This document shows positions 1-9,500 of a stretch of DNA of 17,207 bases, piece after piece; the first letter of the stretch is position 1; each line of letters opens with the position of its first letter. The stretch is taken from assembly GCA_003024985.2 (NCBI GenBank), contig PXIH01S0000026.1; one strand, written 5' to 3'. Source of the stretch: Euperipatoides rowelli (taxonomy: Eukaryota > Onychophora > Udeonychophora > Euonychophora > Peripatopsidae). Made by a program: the position numbers and the translations under genes. A model generated the notes under the pieces. The model was not told the DNA's origin, made no database searches, and saw only the letters and a list, made by a program, of their open reading frames with translations.

Positions 1-226
1 AAAATTATGCATGAATCTATTTATCGGTACTTTGCGTCTGGCGTTGGCGGCCATTTTGAATCTCAGCGGAACACAAAAGTAAAATCGCCCCTAAACTGGC
101 AGACAATAATTAGATTTTAAGAAATAAACTGGCAGAGAATGAAAAACTAATAATCATAAAAATGTGTAGACTGGCATTGCATAATATTTCATTATCACTA
201 TTTTATCAAACATATGCTTGTGTGGT
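1..226. other. AT-rich leader, no gene seen
   Basis: No coding signal is visible. The only notable words are GGCGGCCATTTTGAA at 46-60, which resembles the 5' flank of other repeats here (TTTGAATCTCAG recurs at about 993), and three spaced copies of ACTGGCA between 95 and 180. These look like repeat debris rather than a gene. Confidence 0.5.
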
Positions 227-293
227 ACATTTAGACACTTTGGGGCAGATGTGGACACTGTCTACATCTGCCCCACATGAATGTCCACATGTT
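227..293. repeat. Palindromic inverted repeat
   Basis: A 16-base arm (242-257, GGGGCAGATGTGGACA) faces its reverse complement (259-274) with one mismatch and a single-base spacer. Outside the core, ACATTTAGACA on the left pairs imperfectly with TGTCCACATGT on the right, so the symmetry reaches about 227-293. This looks like a short foldback element or the scar of one. No target duplication was identified. Confidence 0.75.
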
Positions 294-489
294 CTCCTAA
301 ATGACTAAACGTAAATAGACAGTTTTAATTTTTTTAAGGTTAGGTTATCATTAATGAAATTAAACCTTAAAGGTATACTATCACAAATAAACAACTTTAG
401 CTATTTAAAATCAGATTTTTTTAAAAAAAATGATACATATAATTTTTAATTCTCAATTATGAACTATTTAGTTGTTATTCTAATTTTAA

Positions 490-605
490 AGTGGTGAATT
501 TGGTCGGTTTTTTCTGGTCGCCGTTCATTTCCGCTTTGCCATTTTTGTGTACAAGCCATTGACGTCAGCTTACGCCCAGCATACTCCATTTCGCCTGGTA
601 AACAC
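490..605 (+). promoter_or_regulatory. Candidate promoter with CRE site
   Basis: This patch is distinctly richer in G+C and CpG than its surroundings and lies just upstream of the THAP exon. It contains a perfect palindromic cAMP-response element, TGACGTCA, at 560-567. No TATA box is visible close by. The promoter role is inferred from composition, the CRE and position; no transcription start can be read from sequence. Confidence 0.4.
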
Positions 606-830
606 ATGGTAAAGAATATAAAACATTCCAATTTTTTATATTGTTTACTTCTCCAGTGTGCGGCTGTGGGATGCAATAGTCAAAATGAGAAGGATCTTCA
701 CTTTCATAAATTTCCTAATGATGATACAATAAGAAATAATTGGATAAAAAATATTAAGAGTGCAGCCTGGACTCCGACAAAATACAACTTTAATATGTTC
801 AAAACACACTCTAATAGTACACATGTATAG
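606..830 (+). CDS. THAP zinc-finger exon, partial and probably degenerate
   Basis: The THAP domain is a C2CH zinc finger that binds DNA in animal transcription regulators and P-element-type transposases. Seen here, numbering from ATG 606: CAAVGC (Cys18, Cys23), FHKFP (33-37), the conserved Trp46, and the WTPTKY block with Pro57. The last ligand pair should read C-x2-H, but the sequence reads F-K-T-H (65-68), and the Phe usually after His is Ser. The C-to-x spacing (41 residues) fits the family. Positions 609-656 look like a 48-nt phase-0 intron (ATG|GTAAAG ... TTCTCCAG|TGT), giving M-CAAVGC; read-through also stays open. A TAG (828-830) is followed at once by a perfect donor, GTAAGT, so the exon ends in a stop. 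It could be a pseudogene, a transposase relic or a gene with a sequencing error. The THAP call is firm; functionality is doubtful. Confidence 0.6.
   Translation: MVKNIKHSNFLYCLLLQCAAVGCNSQNEKDLHFHKFPNDDTIRNNWIKNIKSAAWTPTKYNFNMFKTHSNSTHV
609..656 (+). other. Putative 48-nt intron after the THAP start codon
   Basis: The donor GTAAAG directly follows ATG 606-608. The segment ends in a pyrimidine-rich run and TTCTCCAG, directly before the first zinc-ligand codon TGT. The length is a multiple of three and has no stop, so both the spliced and unspliced readings keep frame. Homologous THAP proteins usually start a few residues before the first Cys, which favours removal. Confidence 0.45.
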
Positions 831-831
831 G

Positions 832-990
832 TAAGTTTTTAGCACATTTGGAGTAAATCAAAGTTCATAATCGGACTCACTATGGGAAAATTAGATGGCA
901 TAAATTCACACGAAGATCGGATTAAAATTAAGTATTAAAATTAGTTCTGAAACCAAACAAACATAAATAAGCGATGTTTTCAAAACGGCA
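832..990. repeat. Direct repeat, copy A
   Basis: This segment (TAAGTTTTTAGCACATTTGG onward, through ATAATCGGAC and ACCAAACAAAC, to CGGCA) recurs in the same orientation at 1286-1442 with clear similarity and small gaps. It starts inside the splice donor of the THAP exon and runs into the left edge of the MITE at 989-1258. Confidence 0.8.
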
Positions 991-1258
991 CTTTGAATCT
1001 CAGACCTATATTGTCATCAGCCCAAAAACAACCAATCAGGAATCAGCTTGCATACTATCTGCAAGTTGACCTCTGATTGGCATTTCTTTTATTTGTTTAT
1101 TTATGCTTTAATATTTGAGTTAGAGTTAGGTCAGTGTGAAGTTAAGGTTAGAGACCTATTAATTTGCTATTATAAATATTCATGTTGAGTTAGGATAATT
1201 GAGTTGTTAGTAGATCGCCTAATAGACTGCATGACAAAGGTAGGTCTGAGATCCAGAC
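989..1258. mobile_element. MITE with inverted ends and internal hairpin
   Basis: The left end reads ATCTCAGACCTA near 998-1009 followed by TTGTCA. The right end carries the inverse, TGACAAAGG then TAGGTCTGAGAT (1241-1252). Inside, 1032-1052 pairs with 1060-1080 (CCAATCAG/CTGATTGG ends, 17 of 21 positions). ACGG is present just outside both ends and could be a target duplication. There is no coding capacity, so this is a non-autonomous DNA element of unassigned superfamily. The edges are approximate. Confidence 0.65.
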
Positions 1259-1285
1259 ACTACGGATAAAAACAGGTTACGGAGA

Positions 1286-1442
1286 TAAGTTTTTTTAGCA
1301 CATTTGGAGTAAATCAAAGTTCATAATCGGACGGAATATGGTCAAATTTGATGACATAATTTACACAAGATCGGATTTAATTAATAAAGTTCTAAGACCA
1401 AACAAACGTAAACAAGCTCTTGTGATGTTTGTACATCGGCAA
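1286..1442. repeat. Direct repeat, copy B
   Basis: Second copy of the segment at 832-990, same orientation. It shares the block from AGCACATTTGGAGTAAATCA to ATAATCGGAC, then GATCGGATT and ACCAAACAAAC, ending in GATGTTTG...CGGCA. The pair brackets the MITE, which fits either a tandem duplication later split by the MITE or parts of a larger repeat. Confidence 0.8.
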
Positions 1443-2524
1443 ACTAATGGTGTGCGTCAGTAGCCTACTAAAAAAATATTATTTTAATTGAATTGTACTA
1501 AAAATAGTTTCTATTTAAATGTAAATCATTGTTTTAGATATATAGAGAAACATTGGGTTCTCGTAAATTTATTAGTTCCTGCTAGTGAAAAACAGAAATA
1601 ATTTTAATAATAATAATAAATGGAAACTATCGTTCCAATTGGCATTGTTTTTTTTGTTTTTTTAATTAAAAAAAAAAACCCCTCTACGTGCTTAATGTTT
1701 ATATTATTAGCCCAAGTAAGTTGCATTTTAGTAGTTAGTTCACATATATTTCTTATTGGGCCTAATGATTTTTAACCGCTAAATGACCATTCTAAACATT
1801 GGAACATTCAATTGGTCAGAATTATGTTTCAAACAATATATTGTAATTTATACTGTAGATCATGTCACCTATGGACATTCTTTGTGCATGTGTAGATACT
1901 GATAGGAAATTTAATCTTTGTACATATGGAACATTTCTTAATCCATTAATGGCTTTTGTAATACTGTGAAAGCATTTTTATAACTTATCTACATTATATA
2001 TTTTTTATGTACAGTAAGTAAAGGGGGAGGAACAGTAATTTACAAAAACTTATATATAGAAAAGTGGGTATATCCTGTAATTCCAAACATAGCAATAGTG
2101 ATATCAAATTAGGTTCACATCTTTTAGACCACAATTTACTTCATTAAATTGCACTAAATTTTGTCAAAATTGAATAATTATGTAGTAGACATTTTTTATC
2201 CTCTCATCTCCCATGTATTATTTTAATGATTTAATATTTAAATAAAGCAGTGATCAAAAGTACATTTTAACTAGGTCAGTTTAAACAGGTTGTAAATACT
2301 TTATAACTGTGACTTTGGAGGGTTTTTATTAGACTGTTTATAATAGAAAAATTATTGATTTTACTTCAAATACTGTATCTATTGTATGTCTCAAAAAAAA
2401 TTGTCCTAGGGTTGTTGTTTTTTTAATGGAAGTTTTTCTTTTAACAATCGTCTTAGGAAACATTGATTAAAAAAATAATTTTAATTGTAGCAACTTTTAA
2501 TCCCATTTTATTTTTTTATTTCAG
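1443..2524. other. Gene-free AT-rich stretch upstream of the first Nup50 exon here
   Basis: I found no exon-like open stretch with credible splice sites. It contains homopolymer A/T runs, a short ATA microsatellite at 1605-1619 and several TACTGTA/TACAGTA words. It is presumably intron of Nup50, because the exon at 2525 begins in mid-codon and needs an upstream exon. Confidence 0.5.
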
Positions 2525-2640
2525 GTGTAAATTATTTCATAAAAAAGATGATTCTTATATAGATAAGGGAGTTGGAACTCTTCACTTAATATTAGTTGAT
2601 GGCACGACTCAGCTTTTAGTAAGAACGGATACAACATCAG
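2525..2640 (+). CDS. Nup50: Nup50 Ran-binding domain, penultimate exon
   Basis: Nup50 is a mobile nucleoporin of the nuclear basket. It binds importin alpha through its N-terminus and Ran-GTP through a C-terminal RanBP1-type domain, helping to release and recycle import cargo. This internal exon follows a good acceptor (TTATTTCAG|G) and ends at G|GTAAAT. Its first base completes a split codon, then it reads CKLFHKKDD, DKGVGTLHLIL and TQLLVRTDTTS, the first strands of the Ran-binding fold. The GVGTLHL and TQLLVRTDT blocks are the family signature. It ends in phase 1, and the exon at 9695 restores the frame as a Gly codon. The upstream exon must end after two codon bases and was not found; the FG-repeat and N-terminal exons are probably outside the window. 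Confidence 0.9.
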
Positions 2641-2850
2641 GTAAATATAAAATTATACAGTAGGGGAGAGGGGAGATTTGATCCATTTTTTCTTCAAAAT
2701 TTTGAAATTGATGCATTTAAAAAAAAAATTGCTAATTTTTTATATTCAGTAATTTAAAATGAAATGTAAACTTCCTGTACCTACTACAAAATGCACCATA
2801 TATCTTAAATTTGGGGCTCTTTAATAATAATATATAAGATAACTTGAGCT

Positions 2851-2911
2851 AAGGATCAAGTCTCCCCTAGGTATGGGAGACTTGATCCTTTGCCAGGGGA
2901 GACTTGATTCC
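2851..2911. repeat. Perfect palindrome plus a third copy of the GGGGAGACTTGATCC unit
   Basis: AAGGATCAAGTCTCCC (2851-2866) and GGGAGACTTGATCCTT (2875-2890) are exact reverse complements with an 8-base spacer. GGGGAGACTTGATTCC follows at 2896-2911. The arrangement, with one unit inverted and two direct, is repeated in looser form at 3751-3800 and 4131-4165. Confidence 0.9.
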
Positions 2912-3261
2912 AAAAGAGAAAAGTCATTGAAAATTAGATTTAAATTTTTTTTTATTAGATTTATTAAAAAAAAATAACAAACACTGATATACAGTAATAT
3001 AATCAAATAAAAAAAAAAGTACTTTCTACTTCAGATATAGGCTAATAAATTTTGATTAAAAAAAAAAAGTTCAATACTGTACCTAATCATTAAATAGGCT
3101 AGGCCTATAGGCTAATAATTTTTCAGTTAGGTTTGTTTTAATTAACAGTTTTGATTTATAATTAACCCAAGTAATCCAATAATAAAAAATCATTAATTTT
3201 TTTTTTTTTTTTTGCTTTGCATCAGATTTTTTAAAATGTATAGATAGGCCTATTACAATTG

Positions 3262-3307
3262 CCCTTAAAGACTATTGTTGTGCAGAGCAACAATAGTCTT
3301 TAAAGGC
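3262..3307. repeat. Hairpin with 16-bp perfect stem
   Basis: TTAAAGACTATTGTTG (3265-3280) pairs exactly with CAACAATAGTCTTTAA (3288-3303) across a 7-base loop. One mismatch outward, GCC/GGC extends the stem by three more pairs. It lies inside the element at 2661-4175 and is probably part of it. A transcribed small-RNA hairpin cannot be excluded but nothing supports it directly. Confidence 0.8.
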
Positions 3308-3376
3308 CATTTTGCTGTACAGAACAATAAAACTACAAGTTAGATGTACCTGATGTAGTCTCTATAAAGTTATGAA

Positions 3377-3650
3377 CAGGGGTGTACAAATCTTCCAAAA
3401 GTTCAGGAGCCAGGCAAAAATTGTTAGGAGCCAGGTAAGAAGTGGGAAAAGGGAGGGGGTACACATGCTTGGTAACAATTATTGATAAAGCAAGAAAAAC
3501 TATTGTAACTTATGTATTTAATTTTTAGATAAACTTTATTATACTGATGTTATTAAACATTAAACATTAAAATTAATAAATTTTTTCAGGAGCCAGCTCA
3601 TTTTTTTCAGGAGCCATGGCTCCCAGGCTCCTTGAATTCATACACTTCTG
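3377..3650. mobile_element. hAT-type MITE with 8-bp target duplication
   Basis: A 274-bp insertion is bounded by exact copies of GTTATGAA (3369-3376 and 3651-3658), the 8-bp duplication typical of hAT transposition. The ends are imperfect inverted repeats, CAGGGGTGTACAAAT against CAGAAGTGTATGAAT read from the right (11 of 15), resembling known hAT termini (CAGGGGTGT). The subterminal regions carry repeated AGGAGCCAG words on the left and AGGAGCCATGGCTCC on the right. There is no ORF, so it needed a hAT transposase supplied elsewhere. It is nested in the element at 2661-4175 and is therefore younger than it. Confidence 0.88.
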
Positions 3651-4175
3651 GTTATGAATATTTACTGCATTATTTGAAAGTCGTTCAAGTTCTCTTGACT
3701 GGATCAAAGTTTGACTGTAAAATTAAAAATTTATAACAATATCTTCGAATGGGAAGAATTGATCCCAGGATCAACTCTCCCCACTTTGATGGGATCAAAT
3801 CAAATCACCCCAACTGTTCTACATTAGAAAATTGATTTTTTTATTATAAAAAATTCAGTCTATTTTCTAAGTGCTATGATAAAATTATTTTAGAATAGAC
3901 ATATTTTAACATTAAAATTGTGAAAATCAATTTAAATAAATGATATTTTATAATAGCCAGTATCTTAACAAAAAAATATGTTTGTACAGTGTAATTCCAA
4001 GATCTTGTTTCCCTTGCAAAGCAAGCTTTACAGCTTTGTTGAATCTAGCTCAGTAAACTCAAATGAGCATGACATTCCAGGGTATGTCACACAAATTTAT
4101 TTTATCATGAAAATTTAGGACAAAATCTATAAAGATCAAGTCTCCCTAGAGATCAAGTCTCCCCCTCGTCCCTCT

Positions 4176-6540
4176 ATTAAATTAATTTGATCTTTTACTC
4201 GTAATTTATTTGAAAATTCCTCAAATATATACAGTATATTTTACTATTGGTAGCTCATGCACTGCTTAAATTACTCAGTTTAGTAAATCATTTATGAACT
4301 ATTTCCATAATGACTTTATACTAGCAATTCTAAAACTGGGTTTCGCGGTACATTTTCAAATATACTCGCCTTTAAGTAAAATTAAAGGCGAGTATATTAT
4401 TTGTTATTTTTTTATATGTAAATTTCTATTTATAAATGCCTTTAAAATGTGCAACTCTTATATCAAAGAAATGGCACTAATGGGAATCACCTATGTAAAT
4501 AAAAATCGCCAATGCATATGGCAACATCAGGGATTTACCAATGGATCATCAGCACAAATATTAAGCTCACATCACATCACAAAATAGTGATTGAGTAATT
4601 TAGTAAATTTAATTATATCTTGTTATTTAATTTTATTTATTGTTAATTTATTAGCCTAGAAATAGATAATTAAAATTTGGTGGTATTATTGTTGAAACAT
4701 AAATGTGGAAATGATNCAGGTTAAGATGATCTCACATTTTCTTCTAAATTTTATAATATTTATTACAGTATGTGCCAGTTATGCTTTATTAATTAACGGT
4801 AAAATATCTTCGAAATTTATTAACAAGTGACATTTAAAGTTATCACCATAAGATAAAATTTAAAATGCAACTTAATAAAAATTCTGCTTAGTTGCGCTTC
4901 AGAAAACAGTTTTTTTAAACCAAAAATTGTAATAATTTATGCAATAAAAAACAAAAAATATTTTGTGTGGATGTTAAAATTTGTATAAGTATTAATTGAA
5001 ATACTACAAGTAAAGATAGGAGCAGGATGGTCCTTTCATACAAGTATTGGGAGGAGAGGGTAAAACATTTGAACCATTTCGTACACTAACGGCCACCTTT
5101 TTTAAAAGTAATAACAGGTCATTTATATAAGGTACCGGAATTCTAGGGAAGGGGCAGTAATTATTCTTCCACCTGGTCTGCCATTGTATAATGATAATCC
5201 AAAATATAATTCATTATGAATTTTTAGCCTGCTTTTAAGCCTATAGTTTTACAATAGCACAACAAAGCTCATCAAATCCATGAAGTTCAAGCTTGAAGTG
5301 GTTTAGTAGTACAGAACTAATGAAGAAAATGAAAGCAACAGATGTATTTATGGAACAATCAATTTGACAAGCTTTAAGTCTATAACAAAAGGAAACTCCA
5401 CCGCCCTTCGGGACTTCGTCGAGCAGTCTTGATGACTGATTCGACTTTTCAGCATTGCTGATTCACACAAGTAAAAAGCAATTTTTAAAAAAGAAAACTC
5501 CCATTGGAATCAGCATTATTTAACATTGAACTCAATGATAAGCTTTTGATTTTTTTATGGATGAACGGCTTGATATTCGAGCAGTGATTAATGGAAGCTT
5601 AAAATGACAGATATTGCAGAGTAGTTACAGTATATTTAAAATATTTTCATTTTTCAACTGGCTATGTACACTTTTTCAAGAAAAGATATAAAATCTGTAT
5701 GAGGTAAGGAACGAATGAGCATGAACCATATCCTATCAGCTTAAAGAAGTTTTGACTGCCTGGTCTTTGTGATAAATGAAAGAAACACGGCTATATATTT
5801 CATGAACTAGCCTATATGCAAGAGACTATATACAGATTTGATATGCCAAGTGGTAGCATGAATGAACTTAATGGGTGGAAGGTAATTAGAATCGAGAATA
5901 GCAGTGAAAAGAAACTAAAGGCTGCACGATAGCATTGTGGTTTCACCACTGGTAACAGGATTCCAGAATATTGTATTTTCAGAAAATTGGATTGATTTGT
6001 AGTTTCGATTAAATAATTTACTTGGAAATGCATTAAGAAACAAATGCTAAAATGAAATAAAAAAATATCAATGTTGATAACTTGAAGAAAATCTATTATA
6101 TTTCATATTTTAAAATTTAAAATTTTTTTAAAAAAAATTTACTTTTTATTTTTACAAATTTAAATTTTTAAACAATGTATCAAATTTACATTTTAAAATT
6201 CTAAATCATTAAATATACTTTACTAGGGTTTTACTAACCAACATTTTTTAATACCTGGTATCCTTGACAGAACAGTGAACACCAGGGGGTGGGGTCAAAG
6301 TAAAAATTTCTCTACTTCTTGTTTATCAATGAAGCAGTATTATTGAGTAAAAGTTTAAAACAAATAACTGCCAACTATAAAAATACATTGATTTAAGAGC
6401 ATATACATAACTTTTATACACTAATCTAGTCAAGTTGTGGGAATTATACACCTAGTTGCTTACCGAGTTATTTCATGACCGGATTTTTTTTTTTTTACTC
6501 AATAAAATAGCAATTATTAATGAAAAGTGAGGGAAATGTA
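4176..6540. other. Intronic stretch without recognised genes
   Basis: Apart from the hairpin at 4359-4398 and the undetermined base at 4716, this is AT-rich sequence. Positions 5000-5470 are somewhat richer in G+C, with a small stem (TCGAGCAGTC/GACTGATTCGA, about 5418-5444) and a 12-base palindrome, TTCAAGCTTGAA, near 5285. It may be an old repeat; no protein or RNA family is recognised. Confidence 0.4.
4359..4398. repeat. Hairpin with 17-bp perfect stem and 6-base loop
   Basis: ATATACTCGCCTTTAA (4360-4375) pairs exactly with TTAAAGGCGAGTATAT (4382-4397), one more A-T pair closes outside, and the loop is GTAAAA. It lies in a 294-nt open stretch with no recognisable protein. It may be a foldback fragment. 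Confidence 0.85.
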
Positions 6541-6592
6541 AAAAAAAAAAAAAACTTAATTTTTGTTTTGTGGGAGGGGGGGGGGAGAGGGG
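6541..6592. repeat. Low-complexity A run and G-rich run
   Basis: A run of A at 6541-6554 is followed by a polypurine tract with about ten consecutive G, then AGAGGGG, ending near 6592. This is simple sequence that may form unusual DNA structure. Confidence 0.8.
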
Positions 6593-9500
6593 ACCAAACA
6601 TGCTCAGTTTCTCAAGTCCATTGGTGCAATGCTGTAATCTACTTAGTTTAATTTAAAATATATATTTTTTTTTTTTCAAATTTTAAATACCCAAATTAAC
6701 AAGAAAAAATATTTGAATCTCAATTTCAAATATGCCAGGCTGTTGAATGTGCGATAGTTAGATCTGCCAATATTTGTATGTGACGGATTGAACCGTTATG
6801 CATTTAATGGCTCGTACAGTATTTCAATCTCCGTGTCATTTTTAGCCGCCATCTTGAATTGTAACTAAGAAGAAAAAAAATTATTGTTTCATTAAGAAGA
6901 TAGTAATTTTTAAGAACTCAAGTTAAATATAAATAATAACTGTATTACAACTGTTTAAACTAAGCCAAACTTGTACATTTATGCATAAATTTTATCTTTG
7001 ACAAGCTTTTTTATTCCAACAAGTTGCTATACTTTAAGGTTAAAGCATATGGAAAAAATGCATTTTTACACCTCACGCTTTCTTTCCTGGGCATTTTGCC
7101 TAACCGTCTATATAAAATCCACTTTTATGAATAAAAACTAAATATTCTCTCTCAATAAGTGCATATTTGTTTTTTTTAATAGGGTAATTTTAAAGTACTT
7201 TATTATACAAGTACCGTATTTAAATTTAATATAAAATATTTAAAAATGGATTAAAAAAAAAAAATCAGGAATATACTGTAGTTGACATTATTGGCAATAT
7301 GAATCTGAAATTTTATTATGCATCTTAAGTTGTATTGCCTGGCGCTGTAAGAACAGAAGCTGTTATACATCATTTATTGAAAAACAATTGGCAGGAAAAC
7401 AAAATGCATAAAAAAATGATTTATTTTTCAATTTTTATTTTCTTTCGAACTTAAAATTAAAAAAATTACTAGTCTCTATAGACTATACAAAGTAGAAGAA
7501 CACTTATCTTTATTTAAATATAAATTTTAATTTATAAAATTTATAAAACATCCTGTATAATAAAAAACAAATTGAAAATTTGGGAATTTGTTTACTTTTG
7601 CTTCATTTCCTCCACTTTTTCTCTAACTATTGGTATACCAGTACCTAATATTATAAACTATACATAATACTGTATGTTGTAGGCTACTACAAAAAAAAAA
7701 AAGAAATCTGATGAAACAGTTTTTCAAATGTTTTTGTTTTAGATTGTATTATTGAAAGTCAATTTCATGTCAATGGCTATCCTATATTGCTGTTCTCTGA
7801 TATCGTCTTTTTATGTTAAAAAGGTTTTCTTGTTCTCATTCCCATTTTGTGATATTAGTTTTAAAAAAAACGTGAAGTAGTCTAGTAGGCCTATTATATA
7901 GAACTCACTGTTAAACTATGGAAAGTTTTAAAAGGAACAAGATAGCAATTTCCTGTTTGACTCGGCTTCATCGGCTAACTTATATGTCTTGAAGGTAACT
8001 CCTTATTCCTTTCCTCCAAGTATTTATAATATATTTATTATGGATGTGCATAATGTACAAATCTGAGTGAATGGCTGAATTAGGACTCGAAACTATATCT
8101 GCAGTTATTTTAAATTTTGAAGTCATAAAATGTGTAGCCTGATGCCATTGCTGCAAGAAGTATTTCACACAATGTTTTCAGCAAATCCTTTTATAGCAAC
8201 AATTGGATGCGAAGACATTTTTTTGTCAGGAAAAGTATTGGCATTATCTTATATACTGTAATTTTTTTGTTGTCTGCATGGGTAAATATTATTGCTTCGA
8301 AGTCACGTGATTTAAAAAAAATGTCAATAGAAGCCAGACTTAAAAAGTGTCGTGCCCAGATATGTCTTGATAACAAAGTGAGAGATTACAGCATATTTTG
8401 CAAGTAAGAAAACAACAATGTATTTCCGATGGTGAGCAAAAATAAGTTACAAAATATTGCTTGTCAAGAAGTCGAACTGACATTTTAATTTCTTTATTAA
8501 TATTTTTTAAATTTTAAATCATTTTTTTTATTTCTTTTAAAAAAAAAAACAATATTCAATAATTCAATAGAAATAGATTCTATTAAAATTCTTGGGGTAC
8601 GGCGCACCACATGTCTGATAGTTATGTTCTATACTAGTGATGGCAACAGGACAAATGCCAAGCAAAATGTGTTAAATGCCATCAGTTGTTATCAACTCTT
8701 GACATATTTTTGTCATCAGTTAAAAAAACAAAAAAAAAACTTCCTTTAGTTGCTGCTATCCAAATTTCTGTCTACTCATTTTTAATCAATTTGCCACTAA
8801 CAATTTACAAAACTCTAGCCATTTGCCTCATTCTCAGTATGGCCTTTGCTTATACAACTTAAGAAATAAAATAAATTTTTAAAGATTACATTATTCCTGG
8901 TTTAAATATACTGTAAGTTTGTCGTTAATGTAATTTTTATCAAAGTTTTTCTTTTTGACGCTGAAACCTTGCATATGCCGCCAGTACACTAATTGTGGCA
9001 AGTTTTTGCCACCTATCTAAAAACTAATGTCAATCACATAACTTCATAGTTATTATTATTAATTAGCTTCTTTTAGTCTGTAGTTTTTCATATTCCTTAC
9101 AAATTTCAAAATATTTGTATAGCTAATTATTACCTGGTGTAAATGGTTTATGGTTGTTGGAATATAATTATTTAGAAATTGATTAATTAGGCCATACCGT
9201 AGAATGCTGATCAAGTGCGCATGTTCACTTATCATTTGTTCAGGAGGGGGGGGGGATGCCTTTTTTTTTGGTGCCATGCTAGTGAACTTTATATTTACCA
9301 CAATGCACTGAAAAACAATCTTTTAAAGAATTATTATTCTAGCCAAACAGCAGAGTGTTACATGGAAATGCTCTCCTGATTCTTAGATGAGGTAAAATCT
9401 AGGGGGCGCACTTGTATGGCACAGCTTGGATTTCTTTCAAAGTGATCAAAAAGTTTGTGTGGTGATGGCACTCTTGTTTGACGATCTGGAATACTTTACC

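Larger units (their letters stand above)
2661..4175. mobile_element. Non-autonomous element with GGGGAGACTTGATCC repeats at both ends
   Basis: The left end (2661-2684) is a GGGGAGA-rich stretch running into GATTTGATCC. The right end (4131-4175) is its inverse, with two copies of GATCAAGTCTCCC then CCCTCGTCCCTC. Further copies sit inside: a perfect palindrome 2851-2890 (16-base arms around CTAGGTAT), GGGGAGACTTGATTCC at 2896-2911, and variants at 3751-3790. TA is present outside both ends, so a TA target site is possible but unproven. No coding capacity is seen. The boundaries could instead mark a cluster of related short repeats. Confidence 0.6.

Noticed and set aside
335-350. GGTTAGGTTA as an arthropod telomere (TTAGG) trace
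   Set aside because: Only about two units; not an array.
645-845. Minus-strand open frame of 66 codons opposite the THAP exon
   Set aside because: It is the antisense shadow of the THAP coding sequence and shows no domain of its own.
606-2640. A THAP-Nup50 fusion gene on the plus strand
   Set aside because: The THAP exon ends in a stop in phase 0 at its donor, whereas the Nup50 exon needs an upstream exon ending after two codon bases. An alternative donor at 825 is weak and also in the wrong phase.
4294-4587. 97-codon plus-strand open frame in the intron
   Set aside because: No recognisable domain, low complexity, contains the perfect hairpin at 4359-4398, and has no promoter or splice context.
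5395-5470. G+C-richer patch with small stems, considered as a tRNA or structured RNA
   Set aside because: It cannot be folded into a tRNA cloverleaf, has no box A/B pair at proper spacing, and resembles no RNA family I know.
6845-6856. GCCGCCATCTTG as a YY1/Pho response element
   Set aside because: It matches the consensus but is a single short motif deep in an intron with no supporting context.
8207-8407. 66-codon plus-strand open frame with a hydrophobic segment, and its overlapping minus-strand frame
   Set aside because: Both are open over the same DNA, neither resembles a known protein, and the region lies inside the Nup50 intron.
9059-9301. Minus-strand 80-codon open frame with a Pro/Lys start
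   Set aside because: The Lys and Pro runs come from the T and G homopolymers at 9244-9271; no domain.
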